In this document: positions 24,536-35,310 of the stretch, in pieces | Numbering within the stretch: the first letter of the stretch is position 1 | Layout: each line of letters opens with the position of its first letter | Assembly: GCA_965153455.1 (NCBI GenBank) | Contig: OZ234494.1 | Location: 17,732,001 to 17,796,000 of the forward strand | Direction of reading: 5' to 3' | Source: Sphagnum compactum | Taxonomy: Eukaryota > Bryophyta > Sphagnopsida > Sphagnales | DNA length: 64,000 bases | Made by a program: the position numbers and the translations under genes | Notes under the pieces: generated by a model | Databases searched by the model: none | What the model was told of the DNA's origin: nothing | What the model saw: the letters and a program-made list of their open reading frames with translations, nothing else

Positions 24536-25421
24536 TTGCACTATTTCACACTACAAGTGACAATGATTAAATTATTTTGTGTGAACATAATAATTTTGTT
24601 GTAATCAATTTTGTCTTTCAAAAAATAAATTTTTGTAAATTTCATTATATGTCATTTTGTTCCATTAAATTTTTTAATATATTTTGATTTGATAAGCAAA
24701 ATGCTATCAAAAGTTCAATTCATTAGAGAAGTTCACAACAAGATACAAATAATTCAAATGATTTTTTATGGATAAATATCTATATATTAAGGAAGGTAGT
24801 TTGTTTGGTTATGTTGAGATCTCCCAAACCATGGCACATCCTCTATTTGCACGTGGGATAGTTGAAAAAGCTTGGATGAATAATATGGATGCATTGAAAG
24901 GGGCTTCATAATATTTAGACCTACAATGCAAAAGTTATTGAATGTTAAATAATATTGTCATTAAAAATTCTAAAAAATTCAAATGTAAAGTGTTTAGCAA
25001 AATTAGGGCACATTTTTGGTATTGTTAGAAAGCCTTCAATGAGCAAGGTTTAATGGAGGAGGTTTTGTTATTTTTAAACCTAAGGTGCAAGAAATATTGA
25101 ATTTTGAACAAGATTTACCAATTGTAACTCCAATGAAAGTTCAAATTTTTAATTCAATTAGTTGGAGTTCATTCTTGAACCAATGACACACATTACATTG
25201 GTCCATTTGAAAATGTGAACATGAATAATGTGCTTTAAAAAAATTTAATGAGACTTTCATTGGCATTTTGCTTAACAAATCAAAAATGTAAAAAAATATA
25301 TTAATGAAACAAAATGACATATAATGAAATTTATATAAAATTTTATCTTTTGAAAAGATAAAAAATTATTATATCCACACAAAACAATTTAATCATCGTT
25401 GTGTTGTTGTTGGTAGTGCAA
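24536..25421. mobile_element. Non-autonomous element with about 180-bp terminal inverted repeats
   Basis: The left arm (24536 to about 24715) and right arm (about 25255 to 25421) are inverted copies. Shared pieces include TTGCACTA at the tips, ATGATTAAATT, TTTTGTGTG, TTTCATTATATGTCATTTTG and AAGCAAAATG. The interior has two diverged direct copies of a segment (about 24885-24955 and 25050-25120, sharing a TTAGACCTA or TTAAACCTA core and ATTGAAT). No transposase is encoded. Superfamily and target-site duplication are not resolved; AT-rich flanks hide the ends. Confidence 0.65.
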
Positions 25422-28169
25422 AGCAACGTAGACCCAAATTATTATATATTATTATATTAGGCTAACCCGACTTAATACTAAACTAATTATGACTTAACCG
25501 AATAATTAAAATTAACACTCCTTACACGAATTTTTATCCCAAAATGGGATGCTGATGCCAAGTCACCTTCCTAGTGTGAACATGACTAAAAAATCCACAA
25601 CCACCTTTTTTTAAACCCATGGTTACTTGTAACTTAACCAAGTATGATTCATGGTCACTTTGGTCACTTTGCTATATAGTTGAGGACTAAGTTTAGAGAA
25701 TTGTAAAAAAATTAAATAAAATTCAGTCCATAGATGTTTTTTTTTTTTTTTGTTTCTACCCAAAAGATTAAAAATCTTGGAAAGATGAAATTCACTCAAA
25801 CTGTAAGAAATTATTCCCCAGTTTTTTTTATTATAAAAAATATTTCAAAAATAATTAATTCAAAAAGAGAAAATTAAGACTGCAAAAAAAAAAGTTATAA
25901 AATAAAAACTGCAAAAAATAATTTTGAAATAATGATTAAAGCTGTAAATAATAAATTAAAGAAATAATTAAGACTTTCAAAAGAAAATAATAATACAACA
26001 ATTTTTTCATTTTATTTTAAAAAGACTATGCAGTGTACTTATGTGAACCTCATTTCATTCAATTATTGGAATTATTTCCACAATCAGTGCTGAACATGAA
26101 AGTACAATTTATAAAAAGAGGAAGAGAAGGGATGTCAGAGAATTTATTATAAAATAATAATAATATTAATAATAATATTATTATTAAATTATTGGGTCCC
26201 ATTCTGTGTTGCTCAAATCCCATAAGATTAGTGTCAGAATGTTAAATCCTTTGGAACTTGGGTAACCCTAAAAGATGGGCACCATTCACACTCTGAAAGA
26301 TAAGCTTGGTATCAATCAATCAACAAACACCTAGCAGCTGAGCCCAATGATTTATATCAAATAATTTTTATTATTTAAAAAAAAAATTGGGTTATAATGC
26401 TAGCTGAAAAAAAATAAAAAATTGATTGGTGCAAAAAGATGGTGAAATATTTTGATTTCTAGTGCCATGTTTTTTTAAATAAAAATTTAGTGCCAATTTT
26501 TTATTTATGAAAATGGTTTCAATTCAGTGCCCCAAAAAAAAGATTATGAAAATTGTCTTGATTTTTTAATTAAAATTTAAATTTAAAATGTGGCCAAACT
26601 AGTGATCATTCACAAGAAGATTTAACCAATTTGGCTTTATATCATATATGAAAATAAATAATTAAAAAAACCTTCTATATTTAAGTTGGGTTGGAACTTA
26701 TTGTGAAGGTTACTTTGTCATTTTTCCAAATTTAAAAGAATTTGAAATTTTGGTCAATTAGGCCCATTCATTTCATGCCTTCCTATAAGTTGAATCATTT
26801 TTTACACGTTGGAAAATTCAAAACATTGGTCTTGACAATGCAAAAAACAAAGATTATGAAAACATGTTTTTGAGTTAATGACAAAAAATGATGGAAAAAG
26901 GTTTTTTTGATTCAGTGCAAAAATTAAAAAAATTAAAACAAGGGTAGTTATTGTTGATGTAATGCAAAAAATAATAATGAAAATGAGGTTTTGATTTAGT
27001 GTCGAAAAAAAGAGGTTGATTAATCAATTATCACAACATTCAAATTTTTAAATTAGTATTGTTATTACTAATTACAAGTACTAAGTTCAATGTGTTTTTA
27101 TATAAAAAATTGATCATTTTTCAACCAAAAAGTTGGGACATATGTTTGTTTTTCTAGTTTGAATTCAACTAATTTTGTTTTTTTTTAAAAAAGTTTGCCA
27201 ATTTTTTTATGTCAAATTTTTTTTTAAATATCCTCCCCCCCACACATCATACTAAATTCAAAAATGCCCTTGTGAAAGACAAAAGAGTCTTAGGTTGATG
27301 TTATAAAATAAATAGGATAGATTGAATGCATCAAACTCTTATTCATGTTCACCTCCTTCTTTCTTATGCCCAACCTTCTTAATGTTCACCTTCTTTTCTC
27401 CTAAACCTTCCATGTTCATGTTCACTTTTCTCTTTCCTTCTTATGCATGGCCTTTTTCTTGTCCATGTTCGCATTTTTTCTTTCTTAAATCGCCCATTTC
27501 CTATTTGTAGTGTTCACCTTTTAATCTTTCAGTTGGCCCTCCTCCTAACCGTGTGCCTTCTTTTAACATGGATCTCACTTTCCTCTTATTTGTGTTTGTT
27601 TTTTTTTTTCCTCCTTCCCCCCTTCATAATTGTGTTCATTTTATTCTCTCCTAGACCTAGCCTTCCTTTATTCATGTTTTATCCCAACAAGTTTGTTTAA
27701 TCATTGGAAGGTTATCCAAGGATTGTTGGAGCAAGTCCCATATGCTTGCATTTGAGTCCTTGTTCTTATTTTGGTCAATTTATATGAACTCGTATTGTGA
27801 TTCCAAGGTTTACACCTCTATATTGTAGTGGATTAACTTGTATAACTACTTGAAAATTGAAGTGAAATTTTTCTTTTGCCTTTGTAATTACATTATTAAC
27901 CACATTTCCATGATTATATGTTTGCATGTTTGTCAATGGACCTTTGAGTTGCTCACTCAACAATAGTCAAGGATTGAACACCCTTATAACTCATTTTTCT
28001 TCCTTTTTCCTTTCACTTGTTTTAAAAAATTTCTTGGGCAACTTCCTTTTCCACTATTTTTCTATGTAAAATTAATGTTCAGTATTCATCTAAAGTGACC
28101 ATATGTGATTTTTTATAATCAATTAATGGTTCCTTGCCTCGAACGTCTTTCGTATAAATAAATGATAGT
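25422..28169. other. Very AT-rich spacer
   Basis: No gene was recognised. 25860-26010 consists of AATTAA/AAAATAATT-type low complexity, and 26145-26192 is a nearly self-complementary AATAATATTAAT run. A dispersed-repeat copy lies at 26588-26638. 27310-27690 is a TTC-rich stretch with repeated CCTTCTTATGC and ATGTTCACCTT words; its open frames (27322-27510, 27443-27700) look like composition effects. Confidence 0.55.
26588..26638 (+). repeat. Dispersed GTGATGTAGCC...AGCCAAATTTGGCT repeat, copy 2 (diverged)
   Basis: It reads ATGTGGCCAAACTAGTGATC, CACAAGAAGATTTA and CCAATTTGGCT, the same word order as the copies at 51422 and 53251. Confidence 0.5.
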
Positions 28170-29010
28170 ATGTTATGGAAGGATATTGATTTTTTTGGTT
28201 AAATGTGCAAGGTTTTGATATTCATATTCCAATTTAGATGTAAGACTATCTAGGTTCATTGGTAGGGCTCTAACCATGGTTTGTTCATTCACCTTTGTTA
28301 CAACAAGGTTATTTGACAATATGTCCATGTAATTATGTTGCTCTTGTTGTTCTTGTTGCCTTTGATGATTACTAATAACATTGAATTTTGCAAATTTAGT
28401 TAAAGCTAATACATGTTGAAAAGTTTTGTAACAAAAATTTCCCCCCATTGTTAGTTGTCTTCATTTGTTTCATTTGAAATGTATGTTTTTTAATCTTTTT
28501 TGTTGTTAGGCTTTTTAATGTAAATTTCACTTAGCCTTGTCTTGTTATCCATGGCCTTGGGATTATGTAACCAAATTCTTGTAACTGTAAGCCCTAACAT
28601 GATGATTTTTTTGGCAATGCTTAATCCCATGCATGTCTACCCAACAAATTAATGTGATTTTGTTTTATTCACAATAATTGTTCATGGACATTGCCCTAGA
28701 ACTTTCTTTCTAAATGTAATTTTTAGTGGTTTGAAGCATGAATTGTCAAAGGGTTGTAGAACATGAGAAGTGTGCATGGCGATAATGAAATCATATTCAA
28801 TTCAATTTGTTGTGATTTCTCTATCATTTTAATGTGACGTGTGATCCACTCCCATCTAGAAATAGGATATAACAATTTTTTATGGCTACAATTATATATA
28901 TGGCCGAAAGAAGTTTTGCTACTCAATGGTACACAACACGACACAATTAATGTTGAAGGCAGGATGTTGGGCAATGGAAAAAAGACTGGTCGCCTGAACA
29001 TCGCCATCCT
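28170..29010 (-). pseudogene. Decayed DDE_1/pogo-like (CENP-B-type) transposase
   Basis: Minus-strand pieces in shifting frames match the conserved C-terminal half of plant DDE superfamily endonucleases. DGSGSHVTLK (28827-28856) corresponds to the family DGHGSHVT block with the second catalytic Asp. MHTSHVLQPFDNSCFKP (about 28720-28780) corresponds to the HTSH-LQPLDVSCFKP block. RIWLHNPKAMD (about 28545-28580) corresponds to the GIWPLNP-AMD block. A 91-codon open remnant at 28173-28448 follows where the C-terminal tail would be. Frameshifts and stops (for example near 28660-28690) break it, so it is inactive. The N-terminal HTH/CENP-B part and inverted terminal repeats were not found. Family assignment is from remembered motifs, not a search. 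Confidence 0.68.
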
Positions 29011-31280
29011 TATTAAGCTTCAAAATGCTCCTACGACTTGATTTTGCTATAATTAAGGTTGTCATTATTTATATATAACTTGGAACTAACCTTTTGAATA
29101 AATATAGGAATTATTTGAATAGGAATGATGTCTTCCATGCCTTCTTTTGCATTGCGACACATGTCTTTAATTCACAATTTTTAATGTATTAATCACATAT
29201 GTAAGATGTTGGCTAAAATCTTCTACTTGCATTAACAACATAATTCATAGTCAACCATTCCTTGGGCTTGGGAATGGTGTTGTAAACCTAGTATGAACTT
29301 TGTTTAGCTAAAACTCTTACACTTGTGGCCTACCTTTTTTAATTTTAATTTCATTTGAATTCCATATGTGGTTCATAGAAAAGTTGTGTTGTCATAAATG
29401 TTTGGCTAGATTGGTTGGTCACTCTTTGGGTATAATAATTTTTCAGTCCCTTTTTTAATGAATGAATGAATCAAATGTTAATGTTTAAACCAAAACCAAT
29501 ATTTGTCCCTTAATACACCAATTTCGAATAGCATAGGTTTAGTTTGAATGATTTCCACCACCTTCATCTTGAGTTGTTATAAGGTAATTAACAAACCTAC
29601 TTCCTTCATAACCAAAATCTAGGGAGATATTATAGCATGCATCCTCTTCTATTATTACACATGTTGGTCCAACATTCTTCTAAACTGTGTCCTACCATTC
29701 ATATGGTAAAAAAGGGTGGTTAGAGATATGTTCCACAACCTATTTGTTGTCGTCAACAATGTTGTCTATTTTTTCATTTGCATCCATTGGTTCTTTTACT
29801 GATTCATTCATCCATTTGCCTCTCACACTTTTGCACATGTTTTATTAATCCTTGTTGCATTGTGTATAGTTTTTGATCCAAGTTGGACATCTTCATTGTT
29901 TATTACTAATTGGTTTAATGTGTAGTTTCATTGCCTATTAAAAACATTCAGTGTCATATCCTCTTCAAGCCTCCTAGCCCCAACATCCTACTAGGTTCAC
30001 ACTTTGGCCTTATAAGTATACCCCTATCTTTTGTGTAGTTAGGTCTAAGAGCATAGAAACCATGTTAAGTTTGGGTTTAAAAATACATGTAGTGTTAAAA
30101 ACCAAGGTGTAAAAGTTTGAAAAGTCCTCTCACACTAAGTCACAATCTATTGTTGTTATGCAAGCTCTAGATGTGAATATTAATGTGTAATGAACTATAG
30201 TTTGTTGAAATTTCTTTTTTGTTTGAACTTTTTGTTCTAGAATATGAAACTATATACTTTGCCACCCAACGATAATATAGGAACCTCTTGTTCTTTTCTT
30301 TGTACACCATGTCTAAATAAGAAATTCCTATTATTTTTACTTTACCAAAAAGGTTTTTTTTTTTTTTTACATCTACTTGCAAATCTAATTATATACATAT
30401 ATTTACACCTATTTTCAAGTTAAATTTGTGGTAATCTGTTTTAGCTTTCAAGACTATTGCACTAAGAACTAAAATTTCCAAAAGATATTGAATTATTTTT
30501 GTGAACACTCGTTGAAAAGACATGTTGAAAGAATGTAATTATTATGATGAATGGGGGAAAATGATGTTCAATTGTATTTAACTTTGCACAATTGCTTTTG
30601 AACATGTTGATTTGTTTGGCTAGAATGTAATGTGCACCAAATTGGAGGGAATCGACAAAGTGTGCTCTTTAGGTTGTTCATAAACGTTTAAATATTTAGT
30701 ATCCTAAGGTAGGGCTCCTTGCTCCTATGTTAAATTGCCTTTCACATTTGTGCATTGGAACAATGTTAAGGTTTTTGCACATTTATGTTTAGTTGCTTGT
30801 GTTGCACATGCTAATTCAACCCCATCACCAAACACTTGGACACAATAAAATATGCAAAAAAAAATTTCATACTTGACCAAATTTACACCCTAAACCAAAC
30901 ACAAATGCATTCAGCTACAATTGAAGGGGGGGGGGGGGGATTCAACAAAACAAATATGAGCCAAAAATAAAAATAAAATTCTGACACATGGGGCAACTAA
31001 TTTTGAAAAATAATAATAATTTGGCATTTATTGAAAATGATTAAAAAAATTTCTGCTAAAATGGCAAAGGTAAAATGGCAATTAATATGTTTTAAAAAAT
31101 TGTCAACAAAAGATAAGTTCTTATATCATATAAAGGTAAATTATATGTTCCTTTGAAATATATATATATTTTGTAGTGATTGGCAAAAAAAAAAATTCTT
31201 TAAGTTGGTCAGAAAAATCCATTCCTCTTCATTTGTCCTTATTGCACAAACCCTAATTTTAGTCCCACAACTCTAAACCC
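29011..31280. other. AT-rich spacer up to the phytocyanin promoter
   Basis: No gene is seen. A G14 homopolymer lies at 30926-30939. The part beyond 31140 contains a TATATATATA stretch (about 31162-31172), which could serve as the TATA element of the phytocyanin gene. Confidence 0.5.
30926..30939 (+). repeat. Poly-G run (14 G)
   Basis: An uninterrupted G homopolymer on the plus strand in AT-rich spacer. Confidence 0.95.
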
Positions 31281-31284
31281 TAGA

Positions 31285-31758
31285 CTCTAGACTCTACTCT
31301 CTCTCTCTCTCTCTCTTTTCTCTCTCTCTCTCCGACTCCCTCTCTCTCTCTCTCTGTGTCTCTCTCTCTGTGTCTGTCTCTCTCCCATCCCTCTGGTGTT
31401 CAGCTGTGCCGACAGCATTTGTCACCTACCTTACTGTACTCCTGCTAACAACAGCACCTACCCATCTCTCACTTTTCTTCTCTCTACATAAAATTTTGTT
31501 TCTGTTGCTCCAATTTGGCCTCTCACATGTAGTACTTGTTAGCATAAAAAGCTTCTCTCAGCTTGTAGCTGGTGATCTGTTGTTGTGGGTGTTGTGGGTT
31601 TTGCAACATTTTCAGTGATCTGGTTTTGTGGGTGGTGTTGTTGTTGTTGTTGTGGTGGTGGTGGTTTTGCAGCATTTTTGTTCTTCTGTTTTAGTTGTGC
31701 TTTTTTCTGGTTTGGTTTTTCCATCCATACTTTTTTTAGTTACTTGCAGGGAAGAGGC
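31285..31758 (+). promoter_or_regulatory. Phytocyanin 5' UTR region with CT tract and a 5'-UTR intron acceptor
   Basis: 31288-31385 is an interrupted (CT)n tract typical of plant Y-patch or 5' leader sequence. The sequence TTACTTGCAG ending at 31749 is a good acceptor nine bases before the ATG at 31759, so a 5'-UTR intron is likely. Transcription would then start upstream, perhaps 30-40 bp after the TATATATATA near 31165. The transcription start is inferred, not shown. Confidence 0.45.
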
Positions 31759-32463
31759 ATGGCAGCGCGTTCAATGAGCAGCAGCAGTAGGAGGATGGGA
31801 GCAGGACTTGTAATGGTAATGGTGGTGCTCGTGTTGGCACTGGTGCAGCTGCATTCTGTTGCAGCAGCAGAAGCAGCAGCAGTAGCTGGAAAGACTTATA
31901 CTGTCGCCTGGAATTATCCTTTCCAGCAGAACTTCTACACTCACTGGAACCAAGGCACTTCTTATGTTGTGGGTGATCGCCTCAGTAAGTCTGTTCTTCT
32001 TCTTCTTCTGCCCTCCTCCTCCTCCCTCCTCGTTATTCCTCCCGCTGAGTTCACCATGCAGGCAGCCAGAGCTTTCTTCACACAGTGCAAGCAAGCAGAG
32101 CTGCTTTCTTCCCACATTTGCATTTGCATTGTGGGAAGAAAGCAGCTCTGCAGCAGCCATTCTGTGGCGGAAAGAGTTGTTGTATAAAAGTCTCTGTTGA
32201 TGCTGATCCTCTCCTGCAATGGGTGTTTTGTCTTTGTGTCTATCTTGGGGTTTTGTGCAGGGTTCTTGTACAATAACAAGTTCCACAATGTGGTGAGAGT
32301 GAGCGAGGAGGAGTTCCTTGCATGTGAAGCTTCTGCTGTTCCGCACACTGACGGCGATACGGTCTTCCATCTCAACCATCCAGGGAGGCAGTTCTACATT
32401 TGCACCCACGTCGGACATTGTGCTGCCGGCATGAAGCTGGAAGTGACAGTGAATAAGGCCTGA
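31759..32463 (+). CDS. Plantacyanin-type phytocyanin (secreted blue copper protein)
   Basis: Two exons, 31759-31984 and 32261-32463, join (phase 1) to 142 residues. A basic n-region and hydrophobic core (residues 1-36, VMVMVVLVLALV) form a signal peptide ending around the Ala-rich stretch. The mature cupredoxin domain starts at KTYTV. The type-1 copper ligands are visible as His84 (NNKFHNVV), Cys123 (FYICTHVGHC), His128 and Met133. Cys97 and Cys129 are placed for the usual disulfide. The spacing (His to Cys 39; Cys, +5 His, +6 Cys, +10 Met) matches the plantacyanin/basic blue class, with Met not Gln as axial ligand. There is no Pro/Ser-rich tail or GPI signal after the domain, which separates it from uclacyanins and early nodulin-like proteins. 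It should be an apoplastic electron-transfer or signalling protein; the partner is unknown. Its intron holds a perfect hairpin. Confidence 0.93.
32095..32151. repeat. Perfect 22-bp inverted repeat in the phytocyanin intron
   Basis: The arms 32095-32116 and 32130-32151 are exact reverse complements around a 13-nt loop (TTTGCATTTGCAT). The left arm also has a nearby imperfect direct copy (CCAGAGCTTTCTTCACACA near 32066-32084), so the hairpin looks built from a duplicated and inverted piece. It could be a small MITE relic, a small-RNA source or a splicing-relevant stem. Confidence 0.8.
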
Positions 32464-33309
32464 TGAACAAGCAGCAGCTCCAGTTCTTTCTCTACTCTGT
32501 CTTGTGGGTTAGGAAGAGAATCAATCATCGACCCTAACTCTAGGATCCTCTCTTCTCTCTTCTCTTCTGATGTTGAGTTAGCAGTTCCCAGTGAACTTGG
32601 GTCTGCGATCTGTCTGCTTTCTGTTGGAACCGAAAGAATAATGTGTTTTTGAGGAGCTCATCATGTGTTTGGGGCACCTTCTTCCTTCCTTCTTCCTGTT
32701 GTGAATTTTGCTGATTGGACTTTGTTTTTTCTTTGATTGTATGGTGATAATGGTCAATGGATGTAAATAGCTGAGAATGGGATGGATCGGAGTCCCCTTC
32801 CTCAGCTGCACACTGATCTATTCACAAAACATTGTCATGGATTCTTCTTAGTTCATCAACAACACAAGAAGGTATGCAAAGATCAAGTAGTTCCTTCCTT
32901 CTTCTTCTTCAACATTTGGCAGAACTGGATTCATTCTATTTTCTCTGCATCAAGACCAAAAGAAATCTGGAAAGCAAAATCATAAAATCTTCCTCATACA
33001 TACATACATACATACATACATACCAAGATATTCTTCTTCCTCAGCCTAAAAATCTCATAATCATTGTCACCATCAGAGATTGGAGCTTGAAACTGCAAAT
33101 CTAAATTTAGGAAGTAAAAATGCAGATGAGCAGCAATCAATCAACTGGGTACCCAATTGAATTGAAAAGAGGATCATTGCAACTGCTGCTGCAGCTTTAG
33201 TCTTAAGCTCTAATGCTACTATGCGATTTGAATGTCAGATTGTCTTAATTTTCTGCTTGAAGATATTCTTCCTGTCATGAGATTAGCTTCATAAATCTCC
33301 AAATCTCTC
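32464..33309 (+). other. Phytocyanin 3' flank
   Basis: Gene-like composition continues to about 32.9 kb (probable 3' UTR) and then declines. A (CATA)n microsatellite occurs at about 32996-33023. No further exon is recognised. Confidence 0.45.
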
Positions 33310-33512
33310 TACTGCATTGTATGCAATTCACTGGCAACAAAAATGGGAAAGTTGAGAAATGGGTCTTCAGTGGGGTAAGGTTTTCTCATAGAAGAAGTAG
33401 GTGAGCTTTTGTACATGTAAAGCAAGAAGCATTGCACATTGTTTTCAGAGATCAGAGGTTTGGATTTGCCTGTGAAGGTGGCATAATTTGAGTCCAAAGC
33501 CAAGCAAATGAC
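33310..33512 (-). pseudogene. GT17 pseudogene, internally deleted fragment of the catalytic exon
   Basis: On the minus strand, 33512-33375 aligns with the start of GT17 exon 3 (gene at 4745). It reads DSNYATFTGKSKPLISENN against the parent's [19 protein letters not shown], with TTCACAGGCAAA identical in DNA. The parent's WEDPF appears here as TEDPF. Immediately after comes sequence matching the very end of the parent (TTGTTGCCAGTGAATTGCATAC against the parent near 5488-5509). About 0.5 kb, including the DADEIPS and AGWHCSFCF blocks, is therefore missing. The last part is out of frame with the first. No upstream exon copy was found, so it is a relic that cannot encode an enzyme. Confidence 0.75.
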
Positions 33513-34321
33513 AATGATTTTATGGCAAGTTATTTGACTACTTTTATTTTAAAAAGTTTGAGAACCATGGTTGTATATCACTTTTGATTTTTTGAGAATT
33601 GTGTTTATGAATCCTAAGAACCTTCTTGATAAACCGTCGAAGGTCGATCCTTGTTCCTAATAACCACCCAACAATAGTTCATAATCTATTTCGACGACAT
33701 GAAAGTTCATGTGATGTCAAAGAACTCACTAGAACAAAAGTCAAGAATGTGAGTGCAAACAAATGAGGTTTTTGGAAAATGAAATGCCCATCCGTGTGAA
33801 CATTGTATTTTTCGAAAAAAATTCAGAACATATGTTTCCCCAAGGTAAGTTAATTGTTCCTTGAGGAAGTTGCCTTTTTCCCTAGGGAACAATCAAATTT
33901 TTGGGGAGAAGTAGTTTAAGTTGCCCCAAGGAGCAACTTAAACCTTTTTTTCCTTAGGGGATAATCATGTCCTTGGGGAGAAGGAGCTTAAGTTGCCAAA
34001 GGGAATACTTTGAACCTTTTTTTTTCCCCAAGGAACAATCACGTCCCCAAGAAAAAGGAACTATTTTTCACTTGAAAATATGGTTGCTCTCTAGAACAAC
34101 TTAAACCTTATTCTTTCGGAAATATGATTGTTCCATGGGGAACAACTTAAACCTTTTTTTCGTTTGAGAACATGATTGTTTCTTGGGACAACTTAAGTCA
34201 TTGCTCCCCCAAGAACATGGTCCTCTTTTTAAAAATTGTTCTTGGGCAACTCTCTTTAAAAATTATCGAATGACAATTTATTTTCATTCATTTTGTTCGT
34301 GGATGAAAAAGAAAATTCAAA

Positions 34322-34377
34322 AAAAGGTTCGAACTCAAAACTTTTGAGTTGTGAAGAGGATTTTAATCACTACATTA
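34322..34377 (-). repeat. tRNA-like fragment, possible SINE head
   Basis: The minus strand reads TAGTGATTAAA, then TTCACAACTCAAAAG, then GAGTTCGAACC. This resembles pol III A-box and B-box spacing in tRNA-derived SINEs. It does not form a complete tRNA cloverleaf, so it is a relic at best. Confidence 0.3.
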
Positions 34378-34670
34378 GTTTTTTCCCTTTGAAAACAATG
34401 TAAGATTTTTTTTAAAAACATTAATCGTTATGCTGATATTTGAAAAATCTGATCTTTTTTTTTGCTATTGGGCATTGTATTATATTGCATTATAATTATG
34501 GAGCCTAGTGCCGCATTTAATTTGTTGCTACTATTTAATGTTTGTCAAGTTGAGGGGTGTTTACAAGCACATAAATCCTTGACTCTTAGGGTTTTACTAA
34601 GTGTGAAGATTGATGTGTTTTTTCAAATAAATAAAAATAAAAAATTGATGTGATACCTCACAAGTATCGC

Positions 34671-35036
34671 AAGGAAAAAATATAAGCATGTGACCTATCA
34701 TTGAAAAGGTCTCAAGGAAAGCTACAATTACATTGTTGAAAACATTTCAATCAAAATTCATATGCAAAAGTTACGATCAAATAAAGTTTTGAACACATTT
34801 GTTCCCTAAGGAACATGGTTGCTCCCTTGAGCACATGGCTGGGCCCGAGGGGAAAACAAGCATGAATTGCTTCAAGGAGCAACAATGTTCCTCTCCTTGG
34901 GGAGCAAATGTGTTTGAAACTTTATGTGATCATACCTTTTGCATATGAGTTATGATTTAAGGGCTTTTAATTACAATAGTGTAGTTCTTTTCAAGACCTT
35001 TTCCAATGATAGGTTGCAAGCCTATATAAAAAGGAA
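34671..35036. mobile_element. 366-bp foldback with arms of about 175 bp
   Basis: Outer words GGAAAAAATATAAGC, CCTATCATTG and AAAAGGTCT on the left have matching complements on the right (CCTATATAAAAAGG, CAATGATAGG, AGACCTTTT). Further in, the pairs are CATATGCAAAAG/CTTTTGCATATG, ATAAAGTTT/AAACTTTAT and ACACATTTG/CAAATGTGT. The innermost pair is GAACATGGTTGCTCC against GGAGCAACAATGTTC. The spacer is only about 16 nt. It looks like a foldback or MITE-type element inserted within, or made from, the surrounding repeat cluster. Confidence 0.65.
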
Positions 35037-35310
35037 CTTGAAATGATTATGATTGCAAAAATATTTGGAACATATGTTTCCTTAAAGAACTTGGGCCTTT
35101 CCTAAAAGAACTTGGGTTTTTCCCCAAGGAAAGTACATTATTCCTTGAAGAACTTATTTTTTTCCCCATGGAATAATCATGTCTCTTAGGAAATGGAGTT
35201 TAAGTTGCCTTGGGGAACAATTTAAACTTTTTTTTCCTTGGGGAACAACCATGTTCCCAAGGATAAAAAGCTTAAATTGCCTTAGGGAACAACCATGTGC
35301 CCTGGAAAAG

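Larger units (their letters stand above)
33800..35310. repeat. Nested repeat cluster built on CCTTGGGGAACAA-type words
   Basis: Two blocks of about 0.25-0.4 kb (33810-34240 and 35060-35310) are diverged direct copies. Both open with GAACATATGTTTCC and then repeat CCTTGGGGAACAA, AATCATGT and AGCTTAAGTTGCC, separated by poly-T. Between them lies a long foldback (34671-35036) that contains the same words in opposite orientation. Many units are imperfect palindromes. No coding capacity is seen. Confidence 0.7.

Noticed and set aside
31771-32418. 215-codon minus-strand frame
   Set aside because: Antisense to both phytocyanin exons and the intron; the sense gene has all four copper ligands.
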